Below, one piece after another: positions 46,531 through 57,251 of a stretch of 64,000 nucleotides of DNA (position 1 is its first letter; the number at the start of each line of letters is the position of its first letter). The notes below the pieces were generated by a model, which saw only the letters and a program-made list of their open reading frames with translations, made no database searches and was not told where the DNA came from. Source of the stretch: Taenia hydatigena (taxonomy: Eukaryota; Platyhelminthes; Cestoda; Cyclophyllidea; Taeniidae); NCBI GenBank assembly GCA_036345935.2, contig JADWOT020000001.1, positions 30,075,062 through 30,139,061 of the forward strand, in the 5' to 3' direction. The position numbers were made by a program, and so were the translations under genes.

Positions 46531-47759
46531 GATTCAGTCTTTCAGTCTAGCAGATGGAAGCGGGTACTTATGACCATGACCGTAGCAGTCAGAGATGCCA
46601 ATGATGCCTGAGCTGGCGTGCATAACTGTGCTTCTCTTCACACCTCAGTGGCTAGTGCTGCCTTGACCTAAGGGAACTCCACGACTACGTAAAGAGGTTG
46701 TGTTAGAGCAGCCTTAAATAGGGTGCGAATGCGGTATCACCATCTGTTTGAGGTATATGGCTGAGGTGATGTGGTGGAGCTATTTCTCGAGAAAATCGAA
46801 GCATCGACTTCTTACTCTCCTCCCTCTACTTTACGCATACACTGAGGCCACTTATCAGTGCTGAGGAGACGTCAGGCTTTTAACCACCAATGTGAGGTGG
46901 TGAGGCTTCAAGCGTATTGTGTCCCACAACTGCTCTAAGCCTTTCGACCCAGCCCCTGTTCTTTCCACGCCGATGCGTTTGATCCTCGCTTGAATGCCAT
47001 TGTCTTTCAAACTCAAGTGAAATCTTGCACAATCCACAAAGAGTAATGCGAATTCTTTGCATGTGGCGCTTAGGATTCTTGTAGTCGGTAGACCGCGATC
47101 GAAGGACATTGGGAGGCTGCTGTGGCCCGAAGCACACAACCTTCTCACTGAACTCAGGGTGGCATCCTAGTCAACTCAAATGACGCTCAATCCTCCTTCT
47201 TTTCTCCTACTCCTTCAGCAAGTCAACTGTTGTAGGTGTGCAAAAATGCGCACTTGCTTGAAATAGGATATCATTCATGCATGGATCGATAGCATCGGCG
47301 TGGAAAGAGAAAAGGCTTGGAAAAAGGGCAAATATTAGGAAGGTAATGTCCGACTCGCATAACGATGGTGTGCGGTATCTTCCTCCACCTCACCTTGAGT
47401 ATGTGACGATCCTCTCTAAATGGAAGATCATTTTGTCCATGTTCCTCTTAGACGGCTAGTTAATCAGTAAAGTGTAAACCAATTTTAAATGGAGTAAACG
47501 CTTGCAAGTGCTTCTGATGTTCTTAATTTTGGTGGTATTGTCTATGTCGGTAGCGTGGTTGCTGATCTACTGATTAGTCGACATCTAGAACTATGACTAA
47601 TTGGCATTTGATCTTCTCCCATTATATCCTACGCACTTGATTGCCAAATGAGAGAAACAGGTGAACCGGATCACTCACAGCTACAGCCACACCCAACAGT
47701 TGGTTCGTTACGAACATAACTAACAGACGGCAATTTCAACGATCGCTGATTGAAATCCA
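46531..47759. other. Mostly single-copy DNA with a two-frame open stretch
   Basis: Bases 46580-46690 resemble 17380-17490. At 46855-47148 two minus-strand frames (97 and 85 codons) overlap; one reads FALLFVDCARFHLSLKD. Neither has a second copy or a known motif. The rest is empty. Confidence 0.4.
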
Positions 47760-48960
47760 ACATCGACCGCATCACTTGAAAGCCAATTCTCCAAGTAGTA
47801 AAATGAAAGTATTAATTAAAAGAGCGGATCGCAATGCATGCAAAGGTTGTGGGGTTCGTCTCTCTTGATCTTCACATCTTTGGAACAAGCAGAGTGTGAG
47901 CAGTTAGTACACAAAGCCTCACAGAACCCAAATGCTTGCGTCCGGTACGCTCGGATGATTAGGCGCTGTTGCGCACGCAGATCATTTTCAAATCTTCGTC
48001 TTCGCGTCAATGACAGACGAGACAGTCACATCGCCGCAATGTTCATGCTTCGGTGAATTTGCGAAGCTGCTATCGGAGGATGAAATAGTATGCGTAGCCT
48101 TCTTCTGCAAAAATTGAGGCTGCGCATTGGTGAACTGCTGCCACCGGGCATCATAATGACATTAGAGGTGTTGCTGTCAATTTAAATTAACTTTGATACT
48201 GGTTTTCTTTCCTAATTTTGATGTTTGGTTACTCGTGCTCCCTACCTTTTATCCTCTTCCACCCTGACACAGTGGTAGGATTCAAATAAAGTTCCGTCTA
48301 CTTCAAGCGCTAATTTTCGCTACTTATTTTGGGACGCATAGCGTAAAGGGGAATGGGATAAGTAGCGGTGCTTTACTTGGATAGGGTGAGTGGGTGTGAA
48401 GGACGCCATAGTCACCTGGAGGAGGTGGTCGGGATTAATCGAGTGAGTAAGAACAGGAAACAGTAGTTGATGCGGATAATCCACTTGAATCACCAAAATG
48501 CGCAGCATTTGTCTCCTCTCAAGTTTACTTTACTTCTTAGCATCGAACCGTCGTCTACCTCTTCCACTAGCCAAATGCCCTCGCATTCGATGACTTCTGA
48601 CCTCGCATAGAGTCGTCGGAATGACGTCTGTGACAAATCGGACAAATATGTTAGCCCAGCCAGCAGGGCGGTTTCTTAATCCGCCAACAACCTTTGAAGG
48701 ATTTCACCTCTACATTTAAGTAGCTTTTGAGGTAGTGCCTGGTCTCATTATTTGGAACAGTCGACCTCTCAGCAATCCGGCTACCCACAGTCAATTCAGC
48801 ACTAAACTCTCGGATGTTGACAAGATGAATGAGACCTCCATATCATTGGAAGCTAGTCAGAAAATGCAGCACTCACAACTCTATCTCATAAGCATTTGGT
48901 GTTTTACTGGGAAAGAATTGCCTAATAGGGGGTGTCAAGTAATACACCTATTCCCAGCTA
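47760..48960 (-). repeat. Module F copy 3, inverted
   Basis: It is the reverse complement of 23520-24760 with deletions. It runs directly on to module E copy 3, in the same order as E2-F1 on the other strand. Confidence 0.85.
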
Positions 48961-48965
48961 ACTAA
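48761..48965 (+). pseudogene. Module F exon remnant, copy 3
   Basis: After TATTTGGAACAG the frame reads SRPLSNPATHSQFSTKLSD, then VDKMNETS. It lines up with the frame of copy 2 on the minus strand at 61688-61986. It diverges in the second half, where the copy-2 motif VFIGKDLPNRG is represented by CFTGKELPNRG, and soon stops. Confidence 0.45.
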
Positions 48966-49139
48966 AGGATTGGATCCTTTGATTTGGCACCATCACATAC
49001 GAATGACAAGTTAGTCAACCGGTTAAGGCGTGGTCGATGCCTAAAAGTGTGTGTGGGCCACATGTTAGACCAGACCTAAAACGTTACAGTCACAATGTGT
49101 AAAAATACACAACGATGGGCTGGCAGCATGGGACTGGGT

Positions 49140-49960
49140 AATCATCCCGTACAAATAAGTTGCAATATGGTGATAAAGCACCTCACTGAAGCCTCTTTTA
49201 GACAGTCTTTATCCGAATTGAGGGAATGTGAGGCTGCTCCTTGCATCCTATTTCCATCTTCAAGGTCAGAAGTTTAACAACTTATCCATAGAAGTGTGCA
49301 CAATGAATTTTGCGTTTATCCGCATTTCCTTGGCCTTCGATTCCCTACTCTACTTGTCGCAATGGAACAGAAGTAGCTTTACGCTGCCTGGAAGTCATCG
49401 TTGCCATTATGGTTTTAGTTCCTTTCCTGAACGAGACGCATGTCTTCAGAACGCCTATAGCCTAACTAAGAGAATGGTCCAGCAAGGCAAGCGTGCCAAA
49501 ACTGGCAGATCTATTTGACAGTTGGAAGCGTGTCTTTACCCATCAACTCTCCAGCAGCTGCAGCAACCTCAGCGACGGTGACGATGAACACAGGAGCCTG
49601 ACATCTTACTAGTGCTTGTTTCTCAACAAGCCTTAATTACCTCCACGGTGGCCATCATCGTAATAGTGGCCGCCATCGTCAGACAGTTCGGTCAGAATTC
49701 GAAGTGTTAGAGCGCGAGTTGTGCAAACACTGACCAGTCAACCTTGCCAAGTTTCCGAGATGTAATTCCAAACATTTGACACCAGAGGCTGTTCAGTGCT
49801 AATTTTACGAGTGTAGGGTAAATTAAAAGCAAGACATCGCCTATTTCTTCGGTCCAATTTGATTCAACTAACCATTTGCACCGAAGCAGATGACAACGAC
49901 TTGGACAAACTCGACAAGTTGCCAGCAAGATGATGATTAGTGGAGTAACACTAAATCTTG
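49140..49960 (+). pseudogene. Module E copy 3
   Basis: A 96-codon frame (49228-49518) contains MNFAFIRISLAFDSLLY, SSFTLPGSHRCHYGFSS and NAYSLTKRMVQQGK. It is open here where copies 1 and 2 have stops, but it ends at TGA before the membrane segment that copy 2 keeps open. Together the copies imply a longer ancestral frame. Confidence 0.5.
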
Positions 49961-50029
49961 TGGCCATCAATTTAGTGAATGTAATAATCCCACAACATGC
50001 GAATCCATGCATATATATCTACGCGTCAT

Positions 50030-51965
50030 CTCATTTTCTCCCGTGTCTCTTCTTTGACCATTAGCTCTCCTCACCTCAGTCTATCGCTCGCTCTCACAAT
50101 ATGACCACCAAATACATCTTAAATTTAACAGAGTTAAAAGGAGGCTTTTATTAAGCACAGCATCATTCGCTGCATTCGTTGCATTCAATCCATGCTCGCA
50201 ACAGCGACTCACATCGTCTTCCGGACAACTCGCTGCCACGCACACAAATTTCAAGTCTTTATCTTTGCTCTTACGAGCAATGAGCCAACCACATCACTAT
50301 TCTCACGTTTCGGTAACGTAAAGACATTGTCGAAAGGAAGTTGCTTTGCGTTTTGTTCTCCCTAAGTGGACGTCGCCCTGCTTAAATAATGCAATGCAAT
50401 CAACTTGAAGTTTGCAGGTTCAACCTCTTCTTCGCCATCTGAGCTCGTTGTCGAACCCTGTTAATTTTGCCAAAACGTGGTTTTTTGTGGTAAAGCAGCA
50501 AAGCAGACACACGTGAAAGCTTTGTAAATCTAATATAAAATTCATACTCACCTTCCACTTTGATTACCTTCACAACTTCTCACCATGAAGATGATCGAAG
50601 TAGAAGGATAACAAGAATTTTACCTCAGATCTTGAGACTATCGTCTGCGTTTGTGTTGATTTTTCGCTACAATAGCTTCCACCTCTTCAGATGTACTCAT
50701 CTATCAATTCTAATCCACCCATCTGCAATGAGTCGCATCATTACTAGCATCTTCGTCATAGAGACATCAAGGTCTGGAGGGTTTGCATCTACGCCTCCAG
50801 AGAACGTAGACACTCTAATGGGGTAGGCAGCAATAGGAACTAATCAGCTGAGCAGTTGGTAGGTCAGGTAGATGGTTTGGTCAAACTAGAATGGAGGAAC
50901 TCATCGGATAAGGCCTGGAGACAGAGCCATTATTACCCATTTAACAAACGAGTCAAGGTGCGACTAAATGAATGGGAGCTGGCAAGGAAACCAGACAGCG
51001 GCGAAGGTACCTACAGGTGAGTCCATGTTCTGGTGGTTTCTATTGAGCGCATTGATGGTTACTGATGGCTCTTGACCTGTGAGCGATTGTCGGAAGACTT
51101 GGAGTTCGCTGGGATTGCGAGAACTTATAACAACTCGCCCTTCTGAATCTAATCAATGCTGTTGCTTTCCTTTTCCTGTAGGTTCATTTATGGAAATGCG
51201 GATGCCAATGAGCCACCAAGGGTGGAAGTAACAGAGAAACATCTGAGGGCACTTTTGGTGGACGTCTTGCGTGTCAGTGAAGAGCGTGTGGAGGCTACCG
51301 TAACTCAATACCCACGATGGTATCACTAATATGAAGAGACTATGTCTCGGTTCAGAGTACTTATTTGTTGATTATCCTGTGTTTCATCTGTGAGATCCTT
51401 TAAGCAATATCCAGCCTCCCACAGCATGTTTTTATGAACAACATTTGACACGCATCCCAAACTGCTTTATGCTGGTATTGCAGCCAGAGAGAGGGTTGAC
51501 TAGGAAGCGAGCTCGATAAATAGCTGACCAACCAGCATTTTATGACTGGTCTCTGGTTCCACTTTACTCCTCCCAGACCAGAGGTTAAGTGGTAAGAATA
51601 ATGCACGTTCACAGAAGGCTGGATGCTATCGTGGGGTGGAGGGTTCGCTGACACGCACGCTTCTCCGCTGATTTTAACGAACCCATTGACTGCTGCGTCA
51701 TGTGGCAAAAGAGACAGTTGTCCAGCCACCTTATTACGTCGGCGCATCTGCGATAGATATACTTGAGTAAGCAGTCCTCAATGATAGACGAGAAGTGTTC
51801 AACGAATACGCTTCATGCTACGGAACCGTCGTCATCTGCCTTCGATGGAGAAGAGTACTTATCAAATCAGCGCAACTCTCTTCGCTCTGCTCTGTTTATT
51901 GTGTCAAAGTGTGGATCGCTTGCTTCGTGCTCTCAGTTTACTTGTAACAGGGGAAGCGAGGTGGT
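50030..51965 (+). repeat. E-B linker and module B copy 3
   Basis: The linker is 50030-50560. Module B copy 3 runs 50560-51965 and matches 10381-11745. It then jumps to sequence equivalent to 13845 of copy 1, so about 2.1 kb of B is missing. Confidence 0.85.
51730..51940 (+). repeat. Module N, inside B copy 3
   Basis: The core is 51790-51815, with GATATAC about 30 bases upstream. It is the orthologous position to 11538 and 26863. Confidence 0.85.
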
Positions 51966-52260
51966 CCTACTCGTAAACGGAGCAGGTAGATTGTCGTTTT
52001 TGTTCACTCTCGTCTTCTAACAGGTACATTGTAATGCGTGACAGACTCAACTTTCTTTCCCAAAAACGGCAGAGTGAAAGCAGGCAAAACGAGTACTTTT
52101 CTATCTCAAAGGGAAATGACGACAGTTTCATTTGGAAAAGCGTATTCGTCGAACGCTTTTCGTCCAACATTGAGAACTGCTTAGTCCAGCATATATATAA
52201 CGAATGTGCCGACGTGAAGAAGTGGCTGTGGTGGTGGCTGATCTGACGTGTGCATGCATC
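51966..52260 (-). repeat. B tail remnant and module N, left of R3
   Basis: The N core is 52137-52161, of the N-a subtype, followed by GCATATATATAACG. On the plus strand the frame 52034-52246 runs through it and reads SFIWKSVFVERFSSNIEN. Confidence 0.8.
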
Positions 52261-52409
52261 TCGGCCCATTGGCAGCAGCACCTATCACGGAGGCAACAAC
52301 GAAGCAATGACATCGCCGAGCCTTCTCTTAACGTCCTTCATCCTCATCAATTTACCTCGTTAATCATGCAACTAGTACTGGCTAAGTAGGAATGGATGGA
52401 TGCTGAATT

Positions 52410-53030
52410 TAAAGCACTATGTCAGAAAATCGACTACTGAAAGCTTCTACCAACCAAACAAATTCACGGCGTTATAAGGAACATTAATTTCGTTTTTCCT
52501 TACTAAGCACAGCCTCCTCACCAGGTTGGAATCCGCCGACAGCACGTAGAGTAGAAATATCTAACGAAAACCCACATTCTGCACGTCCATTCACCACAGA
52601 ATTTGGGTCAAGCTGAATGGACGTACTCAACTTTTGTGGTGGTCGATTCTCGCCCAGAGTGAATTTGAGCATCTGCACGCAGAGAATGTTGGGAAAGGTG
52701 AGCAAGCAGAAGGAACAAATCGCCACCGCCACTATACCAGCTGAATTGGTGGCCTAAGAAATAACATTTCTTACTGGCTCCTGCGCTGCCCGCGTCAAGA
52801 GACAGGTCTATTCAAATAAATTATTGCTGCATAACATTATTCAGCGGTCAACACCTGCTCGAATTCGCTCTAAGCGAGAACTGGCCGCCACAACAGTTGA
52901 ACGTGAGGCTATGCCTAGTGAGGAAACAAAATTTATGATTCTTACTACCCTTTGAGCTTGTTGCGTTGATAGCAGCTTCAAATGGCTGATTTTTATGATA
53001 TTTTGTCAACTTTTAACAATCATATTCCAT
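52410..53030. repeat. Foldback module R3
   Basis: The left arm (52410-52680) and right arm (about 52850-53020) are inverted relatives; the right arm has lost its middle. N-S lies on the left and N-b-T on the right, exactly as around R2. Confidence 0.85.
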
Positions 53031-53280
53031 GACAGTTCGGCAGCCAGAGACGTGTCCGTTGAACGTTTCTCGTCTAACTTTGAGGAATAATTGGTTGGAC
53101 AAATATAATGCGAACGTGTCGACCAGATGATGCGGCCCGACATTTAGCCTCATTAATGGTGCTGAGGTCAGTCTGGTTGTAGGATCCGGCAGAGTGTCGC
53201 AGCAGCACCAATCACAGAAACAGCGGTGGTAGAGCAAGAGCACTGGTCCTCCTCCAAACGCGCCTCGTTACTCTTGTCAC
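53031..53280 (-). repeat. Module N-b and T, right of R3
   Basis: The core is 53047-53071, followed by AATATAATGCGAACGTGTCGACC and the GCAGCAGCACC segment of T. Confidence 0.8.
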
Positions 53281-53717
53281 CAGTGATGGATACTGATACC
53301 AATCTGCATTCAATCTGCTCGTTTCGAGTGAATGAGGACCAAGTAAGGAAAGTTGAAATCCGTTCCTTTGCACACCTTTGTGAATGTGTCAACACACAGC
53401 TGCTGATATTGCAACAGCCTCATCCGTCGTGGAAGTCACCGTTGAGTCAATGTGGATCGAGACCGTTTCTGCATCCATTGGTGGCCCCATCACTAGACAA
53501 GCCACGTCTGCACAACCTGTCGACTTGGACAGGCAAGTGTGTGTTACCCGCTACTAAAGCCGCTCGATTTCGATCCCTTGTGTTGTCTCGACCGCTAAAG
53601 TTTCCTTTGCAATGTTGGAGAGGTCCAACAATCATCTCTTGTCTGCTTGGTTCCAGAGCGGATTGCTGCCTCAAGAAGTTTCAAGACTCGGTGAACTTCG
53701 TCCTTGCAACCATCTAG
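53226..53717 (+). pseudogene. Module G open frame, copy 3, 163 codons
   Basis: This is the longest frame in any G copy. It contains HLCECVNTQLL, HPSWKSPLSQCGS, HPLVAPSLDK and PLKFPLQCWRGPTI. Relative to copy 2 it lacks exactly 39 bases (13 codons); relative to copies 1, 4 and 5 it carries the one-base shift. The second half is therefore read in a different frame from the first, and the protein as predicted is probably artificial. Confidence 0.3.
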
Positions 53718-53869
53718 TGAATTTTACCGTCTCATATCTATGCGTACACTCCCTTCATGAGCGACATTGTCGGAGACGTCCTTCCGACCCAAGAGAGTCC
53801 TCGTAATCCTCGCGGTCTTAGGGATATGCCAAACACAGAACAGACAGAATAAATTAAGCACATCAAAAG

Positions 53870-54250
53870 CTTTTTCGTCTCACTGCTCGTCAGTAAAGAG
53901 CTATCGTGCTTTCGTCCGCGGGAATCCTGTGTGGTGTCTGTTTTAACAATGCCTCAGGTGACATATGCCTCATTGCTTGAAAGAGAATTCTCCAAGTAGC
54001 AAAATGAAAGCATTTATTGCAAGACCAAATCTCAAAGTGCATCAAGGAATGCGGATTTTATATCTCCACCTTTGCAACGAGCAGAATGGGAGCCTGGACA
54101 AATGGATCATCGTCTTTTCGTTGATGACAGATGGGGCGGCCACGCCATAGCAATGTTTATGTTTCGGCGACTTGGCGAAGACACTGTCGGAGGATGAAAT
54201 AGTCTGCGCTGTCTTCTGCAGCACGTACCCAGTCTTGCATTTCAAATTGT
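53870..54250 (-). repeat. Module F fragment, inverted
   Basis: It matches the G-side end of F and continues directly into module P at about 54225. The G-F order is the same as in the other unit copies. Confidence 0.75.
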
Positions 54251-54560
54251 CGTCCTCGATCCAACGATTGATGTGCTGTCAGGCGCATCGTCGCCAGTTT
54301 CATATTTCCGTGAATTACTCGCGATGTTGTCGGAAGAAGGAGTGCTCTACGCCATATTTCTGCTCGCGTATGTGAGCTTTGCACTGCTCAATTTGAGCAG
54401 TGCGCTGAACCTACTCTCATGGTCCTACATGTGGGCAATTGTTGGAATCGCTGGAACCCTTGTCGACTGTAAGTGTGTCCATTTCGCTAATAAATCTGCT
54501 GCCATGTAGATGTGACAAGGAGGGAAAGTGAGGCGGGGGAGCGCCACCGGCGCTCAGTTG
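54225..54560 (+). repeat. Module P copy 2
   Basis: It is the inverted near-identical partner of 20735-21050. To the right it continues with GCGCTCAGTTGGAG and GGCCTCAGTGGACC, the part shared with copy 3. Confidence 0.88.
54324..54468 (+). CDS. Candidate exon for a two-helix membrane protein
   Basis: The frame from the conserved ATG encodes MLSEEGVLYAIFLLAYVSF, a polar linker, then SYMWAIVGIAGTLVD, ending at GTAAGT. Here the frame is also open upstream (from about 54273: SGASSPVSYFRELLAM), so the ATG need not be the true start. The two helices are predicted from hydrophobicity alone. I cannot name a family. No stop or frameshift is visible in this copy, so it is the best candidate for a living exon among the P copies. 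Confidence 0.42.
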
Positions 54561-55119
54561 GAGTTGTGGTGAGACCCTGTAGGCGCCACCACCGAAGGCT
54601 GCCACCGGCCTCAGTGGACCGGGAGACAACCAGTTTTGCAATCTCTCCCCTTCTTGACGAGGAGGTCGCACCGGCCACTGAGGCCGCGTGTCTAGGCACC
54701 GATCTAAGTGAGTCTCACTCTCTTCTTTCCTTCCTCCTCCTCCTCCTCGTACTGGTTAAGACACTTTGTGGGAGTTGCATAGCAGCTCTAGCTCAAGACT
54801 TACTTCATGCTGTTGTACTCAATCACTTGGTCCATGATTACTTGCAGACTCAGCAAACGTTATTCAACTGACTTGCTTTCATTGTTTGGGCAGCTAGCAG
54901 TAGCATCAGCGTTACTTTCATTTTAGACCACCTAATTTACAGGCATTAGCCACACCGACATGGTTTTGTTCCTTCTTTTAGCTGAGCGCTGGTGGCGAGA
55001 GTGGAATGCTCAATACCCCATAAGCTCTCCGCACTCATCCACTCTCCTCCTCCTCCTCATTTCTCATCCTCACCCTTCTCCTTTTTCACTCATTCTTTTA
55101 GGGCCAAAACACCAATGCG
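54561..55119. other. Spacer with TCC-rich tracts
   Basis: TCC trinucleotide runs lie at about 54728-54748 and 55043-55060. The stretch splits modules P and O, which are adjacent at 20.6 kb, so it is an insertion or the other copy has a deletion. The 119-codon frame 54512-54871 spans the TCC run and is probably meaningless. Confidence 0.5.
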
Positions 55120-55558
55120 GAGTAAGAAGGGGACACGCAGGAAGATGGCGCATCTTCTGCTGTTTAAGTTGTTAGAAATCATTCGCCTCGTCTCTTTTCT
55201 TCCTCTCCCTATCCCTTCTCCCCACACCCCATATCATGATTGCATCGTTCTAACAGAGTTTTGTCATGGCAATGTCTTTCTTTCGCTTTCTGTGTGGGCA
55301 GGATCAAGTAAGAGGTAATGAGACAGGCATTAGTGGATTGGGTGGGTGTGAGAAGCGCTACCACTTGAAAATATTGGTCAACAATGTCAAATTTATTGGA
55401 TCATGAGTGGAGGGGTTTTTAGGGATCCAGCTTACCGACTGTGACAGACATTCCGTAACATGGCAATTTAATGGGCATACACATGTCTGAAGTGCTCTTT
55501 CCATCTCACATCTCGCATTGCCTCTCCTCTCAACATCGACTGCCATGTTACTCTAATG
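55120..55558 (-). repeat. Module O copy 2, inverted
   Basis: It is the reverse partner of 20220-20645. The minus-strand frame 55358-55546 (62 codons) shares the ATG, DVERRG, RCE and CVCPLNCH with copy 1. Confidence 0.8.
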
Positions 55559-55559
55559 C

Positions 55560-55750
55560 TTCACTCTACTCCAACTGAGTACCGGCGGTATTCCCACGGA
55601 TCACCTTTCCTCGTTATGAGATGTACAAAGCAGCATATTTATTAGCGAAATGGGGACACTTACAGGTGACAACGGTTCCAACGCATCCAACGATCCCCCT
55701 CATGTAGAAACATGTACAAGGCGGCGTTATTGTTGGCCAATTGGAAGGAG
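55560..55750 (-). repeat. Module P copy 4, partial
   Basis: On the minus strand the second hydrophobic segment reads YMRGIVGCVGTVVT at 55664-55706 and again ends at GTAAGT. It matches YMWAIVGIAGTLVD of copy 2 residue for residue in spacing. Confidence 0.65.
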
Positions 55751-56179
55751 AGGGAAGCTCATTATGCTGCGCTAATCTAGCAGGAATGTTGCGTCGACTA
55801 TTTCTTTCTCTAAAAGTATCAAAATCACATCAGCAAAATGTGATAATCGCGACGATGTGACTGAAAAATTGATTGTAGTTGCATAGGAAATCAAATGAAA
55901 AGGTTGGATTTGTGAGGAGTTGACTTGTAAGAATGGTTGTGAGGATGAGAAGGAGGGCGAGGTGGAGGAGGAGGGGAGGAGGAGGAGTAAGAAGTATTGT
56001 TACGTATTTATATGGCTAAAAGTGTAAGGTCGCTAAGTCCCATTTGTTAAGGTGCTTGATTTTAGGACTTGTTTGTGCATGCATGGTGCATAAAGATTGT
56101 TTGGTAATCGGAGGTGCTGAGTGCATAACAGTCGCGTAGGTAGAGGGATTAGGCTCGTGGATTTAGCATAATCCGTGGC
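55751..56179. other. Spacer with GGA-rich tract
   Basis: A purine tract with GAGGAGGAGG words covers about 55945-55995. No gene or repeat match is seen. Confidence 0.5.
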
Positions 56180-56280
56180 TCAATGGCCACGACGCTCGTT
56201 GTTTAAGCCTTCTTCTCATGCCAACTACCACAGGGTAGTAGAAGGCCAAATAGTATTTCAATGTCCGAATGACATTTTGC
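56180..56280 (+). repeat. Module Q copy 3
   Basis: Short match to 41900-41960 and 21845-21900 (CATGCCAACTACCACA, GTAGAAGGCC). Confidence 0.5.
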
Positions 56281-56720
56281 AATGGAAGAAGATGCAATAG
56301 TCACTGCACTGGCCGACACTGGTGGGATGTTGTTTTAGAGTGATCTTGACCTCGTCAGCCTGTCCTGTCGTGTTGCACCGCTGTTGCTGATGCTATACGA
56401 TAGAGCTGCCGGAAAGAGATCACTTTGACACAGACTAGTGGGGAAGGGGAAAGGTGACCAACAAGCTCGGTTATTAAGGCGTCCCATCTACTTTTATCTG
56501 TTTTTAACTCAGAATGGAAAACCGAACGTAGAGGAAAGACTTCGACCCCTGGCTACAGTCACACCTATTGGTTAGTTAGTTGAACACGTCCATCTCATTG
56601 ATTTGGCATCGACTAATCGCAAGCACAAGTGACAATGTTTAAATGACTACTGTTATGTCCTCATTCAACGCTTGACAAAGGACTGCAAGTCGGTCGCACC
56701 GACAAATGACTACGAGGTAG
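56281..56720. other. Spacer leading into a diverged B fragment
   Basis: From about 56540 the DNA follows 12600-12700 of module B at low identity. Before that nothing is recognised. Confidence 0.4.
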
Positions 56721-57251
56721 CCAGATTTCATTGAATGCCTTTGGATTGACACAAATTCCGGTTGGAACGTCACGTGGGTTACGCTCGCTGTGAGGAGCAA
56801 GACTTGGACCAAGTCTCTGGTTGATCGGCAGCTGTTGTTCAGAACAATCGCCAGAATCCCAACCTCCGTCACAGTAAATTTCCTCGACCCACAAACTACT
56901 CAGCAGCCAGGTCGCCGGCTAACGAGCAAAATAGACTTGGTGCGCCAAGTGACACTTACACTTAACACTGAAGTGGGGACATTACCACTTACTGTTGGAC
57001 CATTGGTCTGTCTGTCAACGGGCCAGTCATCTGTCCACACTGCATCCTATTCAACCCAAACAGTACCAACATCACTCTCAAGCTACTGCTTCAGAATTAA
57101 GCAACCTGGGAGGAGCTTCAATTTGCGGTTTGGAAACACAGACGAGAGTTGTAAATCGAAACGCCTTCTCTTCCGTCACTCTTCACTCAAGTGCGAGATA
57201 AGTAAACAGAAAAGAGGTTCTTTGTCTCGACGTCACTTCTGTTCTTGTTAG
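56721..57251 (+). CDS. Candidate exon, 176 stop-free codons
   Basis: This is the longest plus-strand stop-free stretch I found: open from just after TAG at 56718 to the stop at 57249. The first ATG inside gives 153 codons from 56790. It starts FIECLWIDTNSGWNVTWV, then AVRSKTWTKSLVDRQLL, and later passes through a serine- and threonine-rich middle. The first 40 residues align in frame with the decayed module B sequence near 12720 and 28030 (WVAFAVGGKT there against WVTLAVRSKT here). I see no membrane segment, signal peptide or known domain. It may be a surviving member of the gene whose remnants fill B. Confidence 0.3.
   Translation, partial: PDFIECLWIDTNSGWNVTWVTLAVRSKTWTKSLVDRQLLFRTIARIPTSVTVNFLDPQTTQQPGRRLTSKIDLVRQVTLTLNTEVGTLPLTVGPLVCLSTGQSSVHTASYSTQTVPTSLSSYCFRIKQPGRSFNLRFGNTDESCKSKRLLFRHSSLKCEISKQKRGSLSRRHFCSC

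Noticed and set aside
11511..51940. Frame LDEKRSTNT and AEPSSSAF in the N modules, opposite to the unit strand
   Set aside because: It is open in several copies and even starts with ATG in some, but it is antisense to the neighbouring B frame and accumulates replacements freely. A third overlapping frame is open as well. I prefer the unit-strand frame and treat this one as a shadow.
54512..55318. Leucine-rich frames over TCC runs
   Set aside because: Residues come from CTC and TCC repeats; no conserved partner exists.
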